Shown here: piece after piece, positions 49,998 to 58,490 of the stretch | How positions within the stretch are numbered: position 1 is the stretch's first letter | Layout of the letters: the number at the start of each line of letters is the position of its first letter | Assembly (NCBI GenBank): GCA_905370255.1 | Contig: CAJPKC010000002.1 | Coordinates: forward strand, 1-64,000 | Direction: 5' to 3' | DNA length: 64,000 nucleotides | From: Streptococcus oralis | GTDB taxonomy: Bacteria > Bacillota > Bacilli > Lactobacillales > Streptococcaceae | The notes under the pieces: model-generated | What the model was told of the DNA's origin: nothing | The model's database searches: none | The model's input: only the letters and a program-made list of their open reading frames with translations | Translations under genes and position numbers: made by a program

Positions 49998-50074
49998 AAA
50001 AGTGATTCTAAATTGAGCATTTTTAAAGTTTTTATGATATAATACAAATATGTTTAAATGAAAGGAATCTTTCA

Positions 50075-50794
50075 ATGGTTAAAAAAGATAAATCGGGGGA
50101 TAAACCATCTTTTAAAGAAGCTTTTAATAGCACACGAAACAAGTTAACCCCTCATACTAAAAAAGGTAATACTTATGGTGAGGTTGTTGCTGGCGGGTTA
50201 TCTCGAAATTGGGCAATTATCCCTAGTATTATTGCAATAGCTGTTGCCGGTGTTGTCGCATTAAATTCGCAATCGGCTATTAATACGAAAACTCAGCAAA
50301 TTACGCAAATTGAATCTAAAATTGAGGGTTTGCAATCCAAGTTGGACTCGGCTCGTAATGGTAGTAAAGAAAAGGTTGTCAAAAAGACAATTGATGTCAA
50401 AATGAATAATGCTACAGCGGCTGGTAAAAAAGTCATTGATTTGGAAACAGAATTGATGAAATCGTTGGATTTGACGATTATCGGCGAAGATTCTCCTCTT
50501 GATGTAAAACATGTAACGAAAGTGAGTGAGGATCTTCGTTCTATGACGGGTATGAATGAGACTGAAGTTTTTGCGACATGGATCAAGCTTCCAACGTGGA
50601 CAATCGAGTTCAAGTCGGTTGTTTCTTATGAAGGTAATGAAATTCCGTCATTGTTCATTCTTAAAGATGATAAGGGTGAGCTGATGGGTCTTGTTACGGC
50701 TGTGTATCATGCAGATACGGATTCGTTCTCAAATGTGAATGTAACGTATACTACAGCTGGTGATGCTGTTAACTATAATCGAGGTGGTCGCTAA
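50075..50794 (+). CDS. VirB8-like bitopic transfer protein, copy B
   Basis: Paralogue of 46685-47392, with a membrane segment (about 48-66), a coiled stretch, an NNATAAGKKV region like the NAGATGKAV of copy A, and an end reading W.KLPTWTIEFKSVVSYEG...FILKDDKGELMGLVTAVYHAD. The ribosome site is GAAAGGAATC and the gene has its own promoter. Both copies are intact, so they may form a heteromer or act at different stages. Confidence 0.6.
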   Translation: MVKKDKSGDKPSFKEAFNSTRNKLTPHTKKGNTYGEVVAGGLSRNWAIIPSIIAIAVAGVVALNSQSAINTKTQQITQIESKIEGLQSKLDSARNGSKEKVVKKTIDVKMNNATAAGKKVIDLETELMKSLDLTIIGEDSPLDVKHVTKVSEDLRSMTGMNETEVFATWIKLPTWTIEFKSVVSYEGNEIPSLFILKDDKGELMGLVTAVYHADTDSFSNVNVTYTTAGDAVNYNRGGR

Positions 50795-51453
50795 TGAAAA
50801 GAAATACAATCAATACAATTATTTTGACTGGCGCGGCTGTTATTAGTGCTAGTTTGATCGGATTTTCTGTAGTAACTGCGTCGCAAATGGATACGAAATA
50901 TAGTCGTTTACAATCCGAATATAAAACGATGCAGACTGAAATTGCACGTAATCGTAAAGAAAATGTAAAAGTTGTAACTGAGACCGAGAAAAATATTCAG
51001 GGTGTCTCTAATCAACAACTTAAAGAAGATAAACGTCAAGCGAGTATTTATTTTGCACCAGCGTTCACATGGACGTCCGGTAATGAATATGATGCAACAC
51101 GCAAGTCTTATATCGATAAACTTGGAACTGATTCGCAATTTGTGCAGAATTATTTAAAAGAAAATATTCGAATTGAAGTTGCGAATAAGAATCTTAAAAA
51201 CAATGATATCGACATTCAAGGTTTGAAATCAAACTTTGAAGAAATGGTGCTTTATCCAACAACGTGGAAGCCAGATGGTACTATTACGTATGTTGGTGTT
51301 ATTAAGTATTATGTGTTTAAGAACGAATCTGATTTGAATGATAAAACAGGACTTCTTAAATCGAAAGCTGTTGTTGAATTTACTATGTCTGGTGCTAATG
51401 CGAAAGATCGTCAAATTTCTGATGTGAAAGCATACGCTGGATCTCTCGAATAA
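50794..51453 (+). CDS. Bitopic transfer protein, copy B of the second paralogous pair
   Basis: The ATG overlaps the previous stop by one base (TAATG). One membrane segment (about 9-31), a helical linker with TETEKNIQGVS (about 66-76) and a C-terminal domain match the 47385-47978 protein. The 219-aa protein is probably anchored in the membrane with the C-terminal domain outside. Confidence 0.6.
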   Translation: MKRNTINTIILTGAAVISASLIGFSVVTASQMDTKYSRLQSEYKTMQTEIARNRKENVKVVTETEKNIQGVSNQQLKEDKRQASIYFAPAFTWTSGNEYDATRKSYIDKLGTDSQFVQNYLKENIRIEVANKNLKNNDIDIQGLKSNFEEMVLYPTTWKPDGTITYVGVIKYYVFKNESDLNDKTGLLKSKAVVEFTMSGANAKDRQISDVKAYAGSLE

Positions 51454-51479
51454 TAGAAAGGAAAGGGACTTCAATATCT

Positions 51480-51788
51480 ATGAACGTAACATTTTTTGAC
51501 ACACATCCACGAACTAAATTAATTTATTACACTCTTGCATTTTTCACATCAATTATTGTGTGGATTGCCGCAATTTTCTCAGTAAGTGCATCGTCTTATG
51601 TTTTGATTATTGGAACGGGTGGTAATGCCGTATTGATGTTAGGGCTTGGAATTGTTTCGCTATTGCCGTTGAGTTTATTGATGACGATGTTTGCATACAA
51701 TGGTATTAAAAAGCGTGGTGATCGAATGGTTTCTGCTTATAAATCAGAATGGTCAGAATTTAGAAAACGTCGTGCTGAAAAAAAGTAA
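51480..51788 (+). CDS. Small two-span membrane protein, 102 aa
   Basis: Two hydrophobic segments (about 14-38 and 42-72) are followed by a basic tail ending KRRAEKK. The size and topology resemble VirB3/TcpE-type components, but no signature is seen. AGAAAGGAAAGGG lies upstream with a long spacer. It follows the second paralogous pair and closes the channel-gene run. Confidence 0.55.
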   Translation: MNVTFFDTHPRTKLIYYTLAFFTSIIVWIAAIFSVSASSYVLIIGTGGNAVLMLGLGIVSLLPLSLLMTMFAYNGIKKRGDRMVSAYKSEWSEFRKRRAEKK

Positions 51789-51798
51789 AAAATAGGTC

Positions 51799-51857
51799 TT
51801 GACATTTTTAGTTGAAAAGATATACAATAATAGCGTAGTGAATACTACGCTATTATT
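51799..51857 (+). promoter_or_regulatory. Promoter with a 14-bp perfect inverted repeat before the SSB-like gene
   Basis: TTGACA 51799-51804, 16 bases, TATACA 51821-51826. AATAATAGCGTAGT (51826-51839) and its exact inverse complement (51844-51857) overlap the start region. It could be an operator or, in RNA, a 5' hairpin. A second stem (CGGTTT/AAACCG) and a CGGCTTTTT follow before the ribosome site, so attenuation is possible. Confidence 0.6.
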
Positions 51858-51921
51858 TCTTTGCCGGTTTAAAGGAAACCGTGCACGCGGCTTTTTCCAG
51901 TCGTAAATGAAAGGAAAACAA

Positions 51922-52503
51922 ATGGCAGATTTTCGTGGTAAATCCTATAAGGATGTTCGATTGTATGTGGTTGACAAGCCAATTTTTGAGATCAAAAAGC
52001 AAGGTGAACCGACAGGACGTTATTGGATGAATATTTCCGCAGCGAACGATAAGTTTGAAAACGAGAAAGATTTTATTGATCGTCCATCGCTCGGATATGG
52101 TCGTCCATATCAAGATAAAAACGGTGAAACGCAGTATGATCATTCTATGGCATACAGTAAATCACAACTCGATCGAATTGCATCCGCAGTTGGGCTAGAT
52201 CCAGAGAACTATGATGTTCAAGAGCTTCGTGGGAAAACCTTCCGTGGTGATTTGATGCAAGCGTCATCTAAATCACAAAAAGGTTTGATCGTGAACACTA
52301 GTAAGATGCTTAAAGCAGATGAACCTTTGGATAAAGCAGCTCATGATGCGAATACAGCTCGTGCGGCAGAATTGAGACCTGAACGTGACGCAGAAATTAA
52401 AGCGAAAGTACAGGAAGCATCTGAAAAAGCACCAGCTCCCGAAGTACAACAAGAAGCTGAATCTCAAGGTCTTGAGATCTCTGATGATGATCTTCCGTTC
52501 TAA
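51922..52503 (+). CDS. SSB-like single-stranded-DNA-binding protein
   Basis: The start at 51922 (MADFRGKSYKDVRLYVVDKP) follows GAAAGGAAAAC. The 193-aa protein has a strand-rich domain (about 10-125, with GRYWMNISAANDKFEN), a polar linker and the C-terminal acidic tip DDDLPF. That tip matches the SSB peptide that recruits replication proteins. It is not a classical SSB by sequence, so I call it SSB-like. Its domain recurs twice in the next protein. It probably coats the transferred or replicating strand. Confidence 0.65.
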   Translation: MADFRGKSYKDVRLYVVDKPIFEIKKQGEPTGRYWMNISAANDKFENEKDFIDRPSLGYGRPYQDKNGETQYDHSMAYSKSQLDRIASAVGLDPENYDVQELRGKTFRGDLMQASSKSQKGLIVNTSKMLKADEPLDKAAHDANTARAAELRPERDAEIKAKVQEASEKAPAPEVQQEAESQGLEISDDDLPF

Positions 52504-52521
52504 GTTGTACGGTTTGCTATG

Positions 52522-52551
52522 AAGGCAGATGAAAATCTGCCTTTCTTTTTT
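52522..52551 (+). terminator. Terminator after the SSB-like gene
   Basis: AAGGCAGAT/ATCTGCCTT stem with GAAA loop, followed by a TCTTTTTT tract. Confidence 0.8.
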
Positions 52552-52569
52552 AAGTAAAGGATTAAAATC

Positions 52570-54429
52570 ATGGTTTATTTAACACAAAGACAAACAATGG
52601 TTCCGCAACGTATGTTTGTATCAAGTATTATTGCGGAAAAAGATGAAAATGGAAATGTGATTCCTGATATGTATCGTATGGAATTAACAATGGCGAATGA
52701 TTTAGAGGGTCGTGTTGTTAATCCTGTGTTGAATTCGAATGTTGATGATTCAGCGTCGATCTATTCAAAAGATGAATTAGTTGAATTGGCTGAGAATTTG
52801 GGGATCGATTTCGATGGTTCGAATATTAATGATTTAGAAGAAGCTCTTTATCGTGATAACTATGTGTTTGACGCTGAATTGTTGACTGTTAGTGACCCGA
52901 CTAAAGGTCGCTTGTCTTATCATATTGATACGGCTCGTGTAAAAGAATCTGAACAACTGTTTGATTATAATGCACATCTCAAAAACACTTCAGAGTTGAA
53001 TCAAGAATATATGCGTATGACACAAGATCCAAATAGTGTTTTGTATGCTGTGAATAAGCTTCGGTTAAGTGATTATGTTTCGTCTAGTAAAGCGAACGAT
53101 TTAGAATCTATCTTTTATGCTGAGCGTGCGTTTCGAGATGGTGATGCTACGTATGCTGATGCTCGACCGTTAGATGTAGTGAATCGGTTATCTGACAAGA
53201 TCACGGTTAAAAGTAGTGATTTCACAATGTTCCGTGTATTCTCGAGCAATGAAGCGAAACAAATTAATGAAAGTAAAGTTCCGTTTGAGAAAGCGCTCGA
53301 AGATGAAGGGATCACATTAACGGCGGCTGATTATGAACCTCCTATTGAAGAACGGGAACATGATCCCTATTCTGTTGTCGATATTGATGATCTTGAGATT
53401 CCTAAAATGGAATACTTGGAACCTGAAATTCCGTCAGATGAAGAAATGGCTCGCTTGGAAGGTCGTGAAGACGAAGAACTCGAACGAGAACGTTTACATC
53501 ACGAAGACGATGAAATCCCTGTAGCTTTAAAACAAGAAGTTTCTGAAGAAAAAGCTGAAGAAGAGGTCGAACAATTACCTCGTGATGACGAAGGTTTGCT
53601 TAAAGAAACAGGTGATCTAGAACCGTTTGATCGTAAAGATAAACGTATGTTTATAGATGGTGTTCCCGTAAAAGTTGTAACGGGACAGTCTGGCGAAACT
53701 CGGTATAATATTCCGCTCACGATGGCGAACGATAAACATGATCCATTAACAGCTTATGTTAAACCAAAACTGAACACCGCTAATCAATGGTATGGTCAAA
53801 ACGATATGGATCGTATTGCAAACGTTACACACGTTCCTGTTGATTATGTGATGGAGGATTTCGATAAGAAAGCATTATCGGCTGATGTTATTCGTAATGA
53901 AAAAGGTGAGTATCGTATGAATACTCGTACGTTGAAGCATGTTGATGATTTTGATTATGATAAACATGTGAAAGTTACGAAAGAAACACAATCATTGTAC
54001 GAATTATGGAGTAATGCGCTTAATTCGACAGGTAAAGCGTTGAAAGCAACAGCTAAAGATGCAATGTTCCGGGCTTATCAATTGAAAGAGCGTTTTGGTG
54101 AATGGCGTCATAACATTAAAGATGAATATGATGAATGGTCTCTCCACCAAGAAGGACGTCAAAAGACAAAACTGAAAGACAAGGTTTTGAATTTGAAAGA
54201 AGATTTGAGTGCGTGGTCGCGTGGTCAAGATGAATCACAAGGTTTTAAAACTCGATCTGAGCGTTATAAACAAACGAAAATGACGTCTAAATTTATGTCT
54301 AAGCTTGAAGCCGCTTATTGGAATCGTGCGCAGGGTATTGCGAATAAGTTTGGTTTTTCTTCTAAAGAAATCAATACACCTGAACAAACAAATCCGACTA
54401 AACGAAATGATTATGATTTAGGTTTGTAA
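52570..54429 (+). CDS. 619-aa protein with two copies of the SSB-like domain
   Basis: The first copy (about residues 15-150) has YRMELTMANDLEGRVVNPVL...SKDELVELAENLGID. The second (about 355-470) has TRYNIPLTMANDKHDPLTAY...NDMDRIANVTHVPVD. Both match the MNISAAND...SKSQLDRIASAVGLD core of the SSB-like protein. A very acidic linker (about 250-345) separates them, and the C-terminal 130 residues are basic and helical. It may bind single-stranded DNA at two sites, perhaps within the relaxosome. AAAGGA precedes the ATG. The function is inferred. Confidence 0.6.
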   Translation: MVYLTQRQTMVPQRMFVSSIIAEKDENGNVIPDMYRMELTMANDLEGRVVNPVLNSNVDDSASIYSKDELVELAENLGIDFDGSNINDLEEALYRDNYVFDAELLTVSDPTKGRLSYHIDTARVKESEQLFDYNAHLKNTSELNQEYMRMTQDPNSVLYAVNKLRLSDYVSSSKANDLESIFYAERAFRDGDATYADARPLDVVNRLSDKITVKSSDFTMFRVFSSNEAKQINESKVPFEKALEDEGITLTAADYEPPIEEREHDPYSVVDIDDLEIPKMEYLEPEIPSDEEMARLEGREDEELERERLHHEDDEIPVALKQEVSEEKAEEEVEQLPRDDEGLLKETGDLEPFDRKDKRMFIDGVPVKVVTGQSGETRYNIPLTMANDKHDPLTAYVKPKLNTANQWYGQNDMDRIANVTHVPVDYVMEDFDKKALSADVIRNEKGEYRMNTRTLKHVDDFDYDKHVKVTKETQSLYELWSNALNSTGKALKATAKDAMFRAYQLKERFGEWRHNIKDEYDEWSLHQEGRQKTKLKDKVLNLKEDLSAWSRGQDESQGFKTRSERYKQTKMTSKFMSKLEAAYWNRAQGIANKFGFSSKEINTPEQTNPTKRNDYDLGL

Positions 54430-54442
54430 TCGACTTAAAATA

Positions 54443-54471
54443 TTGTCATTTTAAGAAAAAAATGATATAAT
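54443..54471 (+). promoter_or_regulatory. Promoter upstream of the 54509 gene
   Basis: TTGTCA, 17 bases, TATAAT preceded by TGA. A CTTAAAAT/ATTTTAAG inverted repeat overlaps the -35. Confidence 0.7.
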
Positions 54472-54508
54472 AGACCTGCTATTAAATAATAAGTATATGA
54501 GGTATCAA

Positions 54509-55507
54509 ATGGAAACACTTGGACATCACGTTAATACTTCAAAAGGACGTGAAATTTTACGAACATTTGGTGGTCTCTTAACCACTGAACAAATTAAAAC
54601 AGACACTGAATTTCAGGTAAAATCAACTAAGCTTCGAATTCCTGGTCAGAAAGACATGGATGGTCGTATTCGTCGTCCATATCTTGACATGGATGTTGAA
54701 GTGACGGGTATGGTTGTTAATAACGAAGGCTCGTCTGATGCTGTTCATTTTCCGAAACAAGACCGTTCTAAAATGCGTTATCGTTACGAATTGGATGATC
54801 ATGAACTTCAAGATTTGATTAGTCGTGGAATGTATCGTGATCGTAGTTTCGAACGCGATTTGGCACACGTATTCTATAATCAACCGTTTATCGATCGTAC
54901 AAATGTAACAGTTCATACTACTAAAGTTAATTATGACGGTATTGCTGTTCCGTATGTCCTGGTTGATAATGTGGATACATTGCTTGTTGACTATGCGGAA
55001 AGTCGTGAAAATCAACAAGTTCGATCTGGTTTCAGTGTTGCGTTTGACGATGCAATGTTGATGATTGATAAAGCGGATCAATTGGCTATTACGACAGCTC
55101 ATAACGCTAAAGCGTTTGATGGTGTGGATTCTGAATTTGAAAGCGATCGTACAGTCGCGTTGACTCAATTGCTTGATGGAACGGAAGACTATGCTGATCA
55201 ATACAATATCGAATCTACTGGCTTTGATGAAACACCTGAAGACGAAGTTGTTGAAGATCAACCTGTTATCGAAGATCCTATTTTGTCACACGACGTTAAT
55301 AAATTGAGTGAATCACTCGATCTTCCAGAAGAGCTTCCTGTTGAGGAACCTGTAGTGGAACAACCTAAAGAAGATGTTGTTGAAGATGCGGAACCTGAGC
55401 ATAAGAAGACTTTGAAAGAGCGTTTGGCTGAAATGGAATCTGAGAAACAAGAAAATGTTTCACGTGAAACAGATGAAAATGTTCTTGATGACGATTTTGA
55501 ATTTTAG
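54509..55507 (+). CDS. Acidic-tailed hypothetical protein preceding the relaxase, 332 aa
   Basis: I start at 54509 (METLGHHVNTSKGREILRTF) because GAGG lies seven bases before it. A strand-rich N-terminal domain (to about 215) is followed by a disordered acidic tail ending DDDFEF, similar in character to SSB tips. It lies directly before the relaxase and may be an auxiliary of DNA processing. The tail-coding DNA contains the second perfect parS site (55456-55471). No family is recognised. Confidence 0.55.
   Translation: METLGHHVNTSKGREILRTFGGLLTTEQIKTDTEFQVKSTKLRIPGQKDMDGRIRRPYLDMDVEVTGMVVNNEGSSDAVHFPKQDRSKMRYRYELDDHELQDLISRGMYRDRSFERDLAHVFYNQPFIDRTNVTVHTTKVNYDGIAVPYVLVDNVDTLLVDYAESRENQQVRSGFSVAFDDAMLMIDKADQLAITTAHNAKAFDGVDSEFESDRTVALTQLLDGTEDYADQYNIESTGFDETPEDEVVEDQPVIEDPILSHDVNKLSESLDLPEELPVEEPVVEQPKEDVVEDAEPEHKKTLKERLAEMESEKQENVSRETDENVLDDDFEF
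55456..55471. promoter_or_regulatory. Second perfect parS site TGTTTCACGTGAAACA
   Basis: Identical to the site at 21251-21266, again encoding VSRET within an acidic disordered tail, about 34 kb away. It is expected to be bound by host ParB. Confidence 0.85.
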
Positions 55508-55512
55508 TTAGA

Positions 55513-55541
55513 AAAGAACGATTAAGTTCGTTCTTTTTTTT
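55513..55541 (+). terminator. Terminator before the relaxase gene
   Basis: AGAACGA/TTCGTTCT stem with a five-base loop and eight Ts. Confidence 0.75.
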
Positions 55542-55563
55542 AGAATAGAAAGGGCAACTTACT

Positions 55564-57756
55564 TTGAAACGAGACATTGTTATTTCCAATCATTTCACGA
55601 CAAAACGTTCTGATGGTACGGCTACGAGGGGTGCGACACCCGGTCAATTTGTAACTCGATATATGAGTCGTGATGAAAAAGGAGCGACTGAGCCATTAGC
55701 ACCGTTTATGCTTGATGCGGAGGATACGTATAACAAAGGTACAAAACGCTATTATGCTCGAGAAGAAGAGATTGAGGGTATTAAAGCGGAAACGTTAGAT
55801 CATGACGGTTTAGAAATTAAACGACGTTTTAAAAAGATAGACGGTCTTGGCGGTCGTGCTTTTGGTTCTCGTAATTTATCCTTGTCGGATAGAGAATTAA
55901 AAGAAGAGTCTAATAAGATTCAGCAAGCGTTTGATGAAAATCACGCGGTACAATTAATGGTGATTTCTTTTTCTGAGAAGTTTTTGCGCGAATATGATGT
56001 ATTAGATGATGATTTTGTATATAAAGGAGATGGGTCGTATCGTAATAATTATGATCAGATGAAACTGCGTATGGCTATTACGCGAGGTGTGTCTGATATG
56101 ACCGATGTCGGTGGTTATGCGAATCCTGTTTGGGTCGGTACGCTTCAGGTAGATACGTCACACTTGCACTGTCACTTAGCTTTGTGCGATACCGAATTTT
56201 CTGATGCTCGTACGCGAGAGGGTGGCGACGACCGTGGTAAGATTTGGGATGCTGAAAAATCTGCAATGAGACACGGTATCGCTCGTCAATTAGATTTGAT
56301 GCGAGGATATTCGTTCCATCACAAGGGTACGCAAAAAGATCAAGAAAACGTTTTAGCCTTTGTTAAAGATGTGGACTTTCACGAAGCATCGTATAATAGA
56401 GAACTTCAACTAGTTATGGGATCATTGCCTGAAGATAAAACGCTATGGAGCACTCAGTCGACAGATACGTCTATGAAATACCCTAACGAAGTCGCGCGCG
56501 GTTTTGTACAGCGCCTCTATAATGATTATCCTGAACAGACCGGTTATCGCGAAGCTTATGACCGAATTGTTTTTATGGCGGACGATGAATCTTTTGTTGA
56601 GAACGGTCGTAAGGAACTGATCGATCGTGGTGTGAATGCACTGTACAGACAAATTGCGCAAGTTGATGATGGTGAGGTTTCTGTTAAGACGGATCTATTG
56701 CGAGTGCAATCAATGGATGATGATAGTTTGAAACGTGCAATCGTGGCACGTGGCGATCGCTTTGAAGAATTCGATCCGTACGGATTCGAGCTTCGTACGC
56801 GAGCTTATACTGGACGGATTCGTAAGCATGTGCGTGAAGTGGAATCGCAAGCGAAGAACTTGATCGAGTATAATAATAGTGCGCACACGGACGACGCATC
56901 TCGCATGGGCGCCTATTATGCAACTGAACTGAGATACCATGCCGAAACAGCTGATAAGTATCGCTCGTTCTTTGCCTGGAATGTGAAGCGTGATAAAGAA
57001 GTTCGTGATAAGTATAACGCAGTCGAAGATACGTATACGATGCTTCGTGAGCGAAACAACTTATACGACAGTCCTATCGAAAACGTTGTAGAGAAATACG
57101 GCTATGATTCTGTACAGATTGCGCGCAAGAATCAGGACGAATTTAACGCACGTGTACAACTTGATACGAATGTGACAGATGCTTCTTTATTGTTTACGAC
57201 GTCCGGTCGACGTGTTTATCGGGAGCATACTCGTGAGTTAGCGCGTCAGTATCGCATGCAAAATCAAACGTACGCTGTTTCTGCCTATGCAGGCGGTCAG
57301 TTGTCGGCTCCGATGCTTGTCGAGACACTAAACAATGGGAATACAGCCCCGTATGCGCCACAAGCAATGAGCGATATGTATTCTAAAGAGTATTTTAACG
57401 AAGTTAAAGCACATGATTTGCATGATTTAGATGTGGATTATTATGGGCAGTCATCTGTTGGGTTTACGCGACAGGTTGTTGAGCAGTTTGCTGACCAGTA
57501 CAATAGGCGCCTGGAATCGTACGTGGGCGCTCGCGATTACTTGGAAGAGACTGATCAAAGTCTTGAGAGTATTCGTACGACTGAGCGCGATTTGTATCGT
57601 ATGCGAGACACTGTGGAGAAACTCTATGACGGTGAGTTTGAAGTGCCTGAATTGGTATTCGATGAAGCTAAGAAAAAGAAGCAGTTAGAGGAAACGATTA
57701 CGCTCGATACCAATATTCAAGTGCTAGAATCTTTACATGAAGAACTTAGTTTGTAA
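55564..57756 (+). CDS. MobP2-like conjugative relaxase
   Basis: The 730-aa protein starts at a TTG with AGAAAGGGC upstream. The N-terminus DIVISNHFTTKR...GQFVTRYMSRDEKG resembles the IV..S.F......Y..YM.R.EA pattern of MobP2 relaxases. The histidine motif HLHCHLAL (about 199-206) is the metal-binding triad, and a tyrosine for DNA cleavage should lie in the first 60 residues (candidate in TRYMSR). It would nick oriT and lead the strand into the channel. No coupling protein (VirD4/TcpA) is seen in the window. Confidence 0.75.
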   Translation: MKRDIVISNHFTTKRSDGTATRGATPGQFVTRYMSRDEKGATEPLAPFMLDAEDTYNKGTKRYYAREEEIEGIKAETLDHDGLEIKRRFKKIDGLGGRAFGSRNLSLSDRELKEESNKIQQAFDENHAVQLMVISFSEKFLREYDVLDDDFVYKGDGSYRNNYDQMKLRMAITRGVSDMTDVGGYANPVWVGTLQVDTSHLHCHLALCDTEFSDARTREGGDDRGKIWDAEKSAMRHGIARQLDLMRGYSFHHKGTQKDQENVLAFVKDVDFHEASYNRELQLVMGSLPEDKTLWSTQSTDTSMKYPNEVARGFVQRLYNDYPEQTGYREAYDRIVFMADDESFVENGRKELIDRGVNALYRQIAQVDDGEVSVKTDLLRVQSMDDDSLKRAIVARGDRFEEFDPYGFELRTRAYTGRIRKHVREVESQAKNLIEYNNSAHTDDASRMGAYYATELRYHAETADKYRSFFAWNVKRDKEVRDKYNAVEDTYTMLRERNNLYDSPIENVVEKYGYDSVQIARKNQDEFNARVQLDTNVTDASLLFTTSGRRVYREHTRELARQYRMQNQTYAVSAYAGGQLSAPMLVETLNNGNTAPYAPQAMSDMYSKEYFNEVKAHDLHDLDVDYYGQSSVGFTRQVVEQFADQYNRRLESYVGARDYLEETDQSLESIRTTERDLYRMRDTVEKLYDGEFEVPELVFDEAKKKKQLEETITLDTNIQVLESLHEELSL

Positions 57757-57773
57757 AAAATATTGTCAAATTG

Positions 57774-57812
57774 GCGAAAACTTTTGCGTTTTCGCTTTTT
57801 ATTTGATATAAT
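57774..57812 (+). promoter_or_regulatory. Promoter whose -35 sits inside the relaxase terminator
   Basis: The terminator stem GCGAAAAC/GTTTTCGC with Ts (57774-57803) contains TTGCGT (57784-57789). Seventeen bases later is TATAAT (57807-57812) preceded by TGA. Confidence 0.65.
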
Positions 57813-57852
57813 GGGTGCATAGATTAAAAATAAACAGAAGGGATCTCACTAA

Positions 57853-58479
57853 ATGAAATACAATCCCGCGGTTCGAAAGAATATTCTTTTGCAAGAAATG
57901 ACCGCTTATACTAACCAAGAAAACGTTGCTTTTACTGAAGCGTTGGCGGCTGTAGAGCAACTTGACGATAACACAAACGATGAACTCGCACAAGCACTTG
58001 TTGCATTTATGCGTTCACTTGTTCATGATAATATTGCTCGTTCAAACCAAGTACGTAATGCTTTGAACACGTTCTTTGATGAAACAGGTGAGTTTGATGA
58101 AGATACTTATCTTTTGTTCAAACCGTATGAAGTTGTTGAGCCTAAAGAGGAGCCTGTAGTCGAAACTCAAGAACATGTTGTTGAAGAAAAAGAAGTGCCT
58201 GTCGTTGAAGAAGACGAACCGGTTGCTGATGAAGAACCAGTGAGCGAATCTGAAGAACAAGTTCAAGACGAAGTTGTTGAGTCTGAAGAAGAAGTGGTTC
58301 CGACAGACGTTTCTGAAGAAGATGCTGAAGTCTTGGCTACTTTGCCAGAAGATGATGAGGCTGAAACCGAAGAAGTTGACGTAATTGGTGATGTTTTTGG
58401 TACGTCTGAAGAAGAATTGAAAACTCGCGATCGTGCTGAAGCGTTGAGCGCTGAAATCGAATTACCAGATTCGTTGTAA
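57853..58479 (+). CDS. Acidic hypothetical protein, 208 aa
   Basis: A helical N-terminal domain (1-95) is followed by a long glutamate/valine-rich disordered region (about 100-180) and a short charged end. There is no membrane segment. It is co-transcribed with the Clp-like ATPase that starts 11 bases later, so it might be an adaptor. AGAAGGG precedes the ATG. Confidence 0.55.
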   Translation: MKYNPAVRKNILLQEMTAYTNQENVAFTEALAAVEQLDDNTNDELAQALVAFMRSLVHDNIARSNQVRNALNTFFDETGEFDEDTYLLFKPYEVVEPKEEPVVETQEHVVEEKEVPVVEEDEPVADEEPVSESEEQVQDEVVESEEEVVPTDVSEEDAEVLATLPEDDEAETEEVDVIGDVFGTSEEELKTRDRAEALSAEIELPDSL

Positions 58480-58490
58480 AGGGTGGTGCT

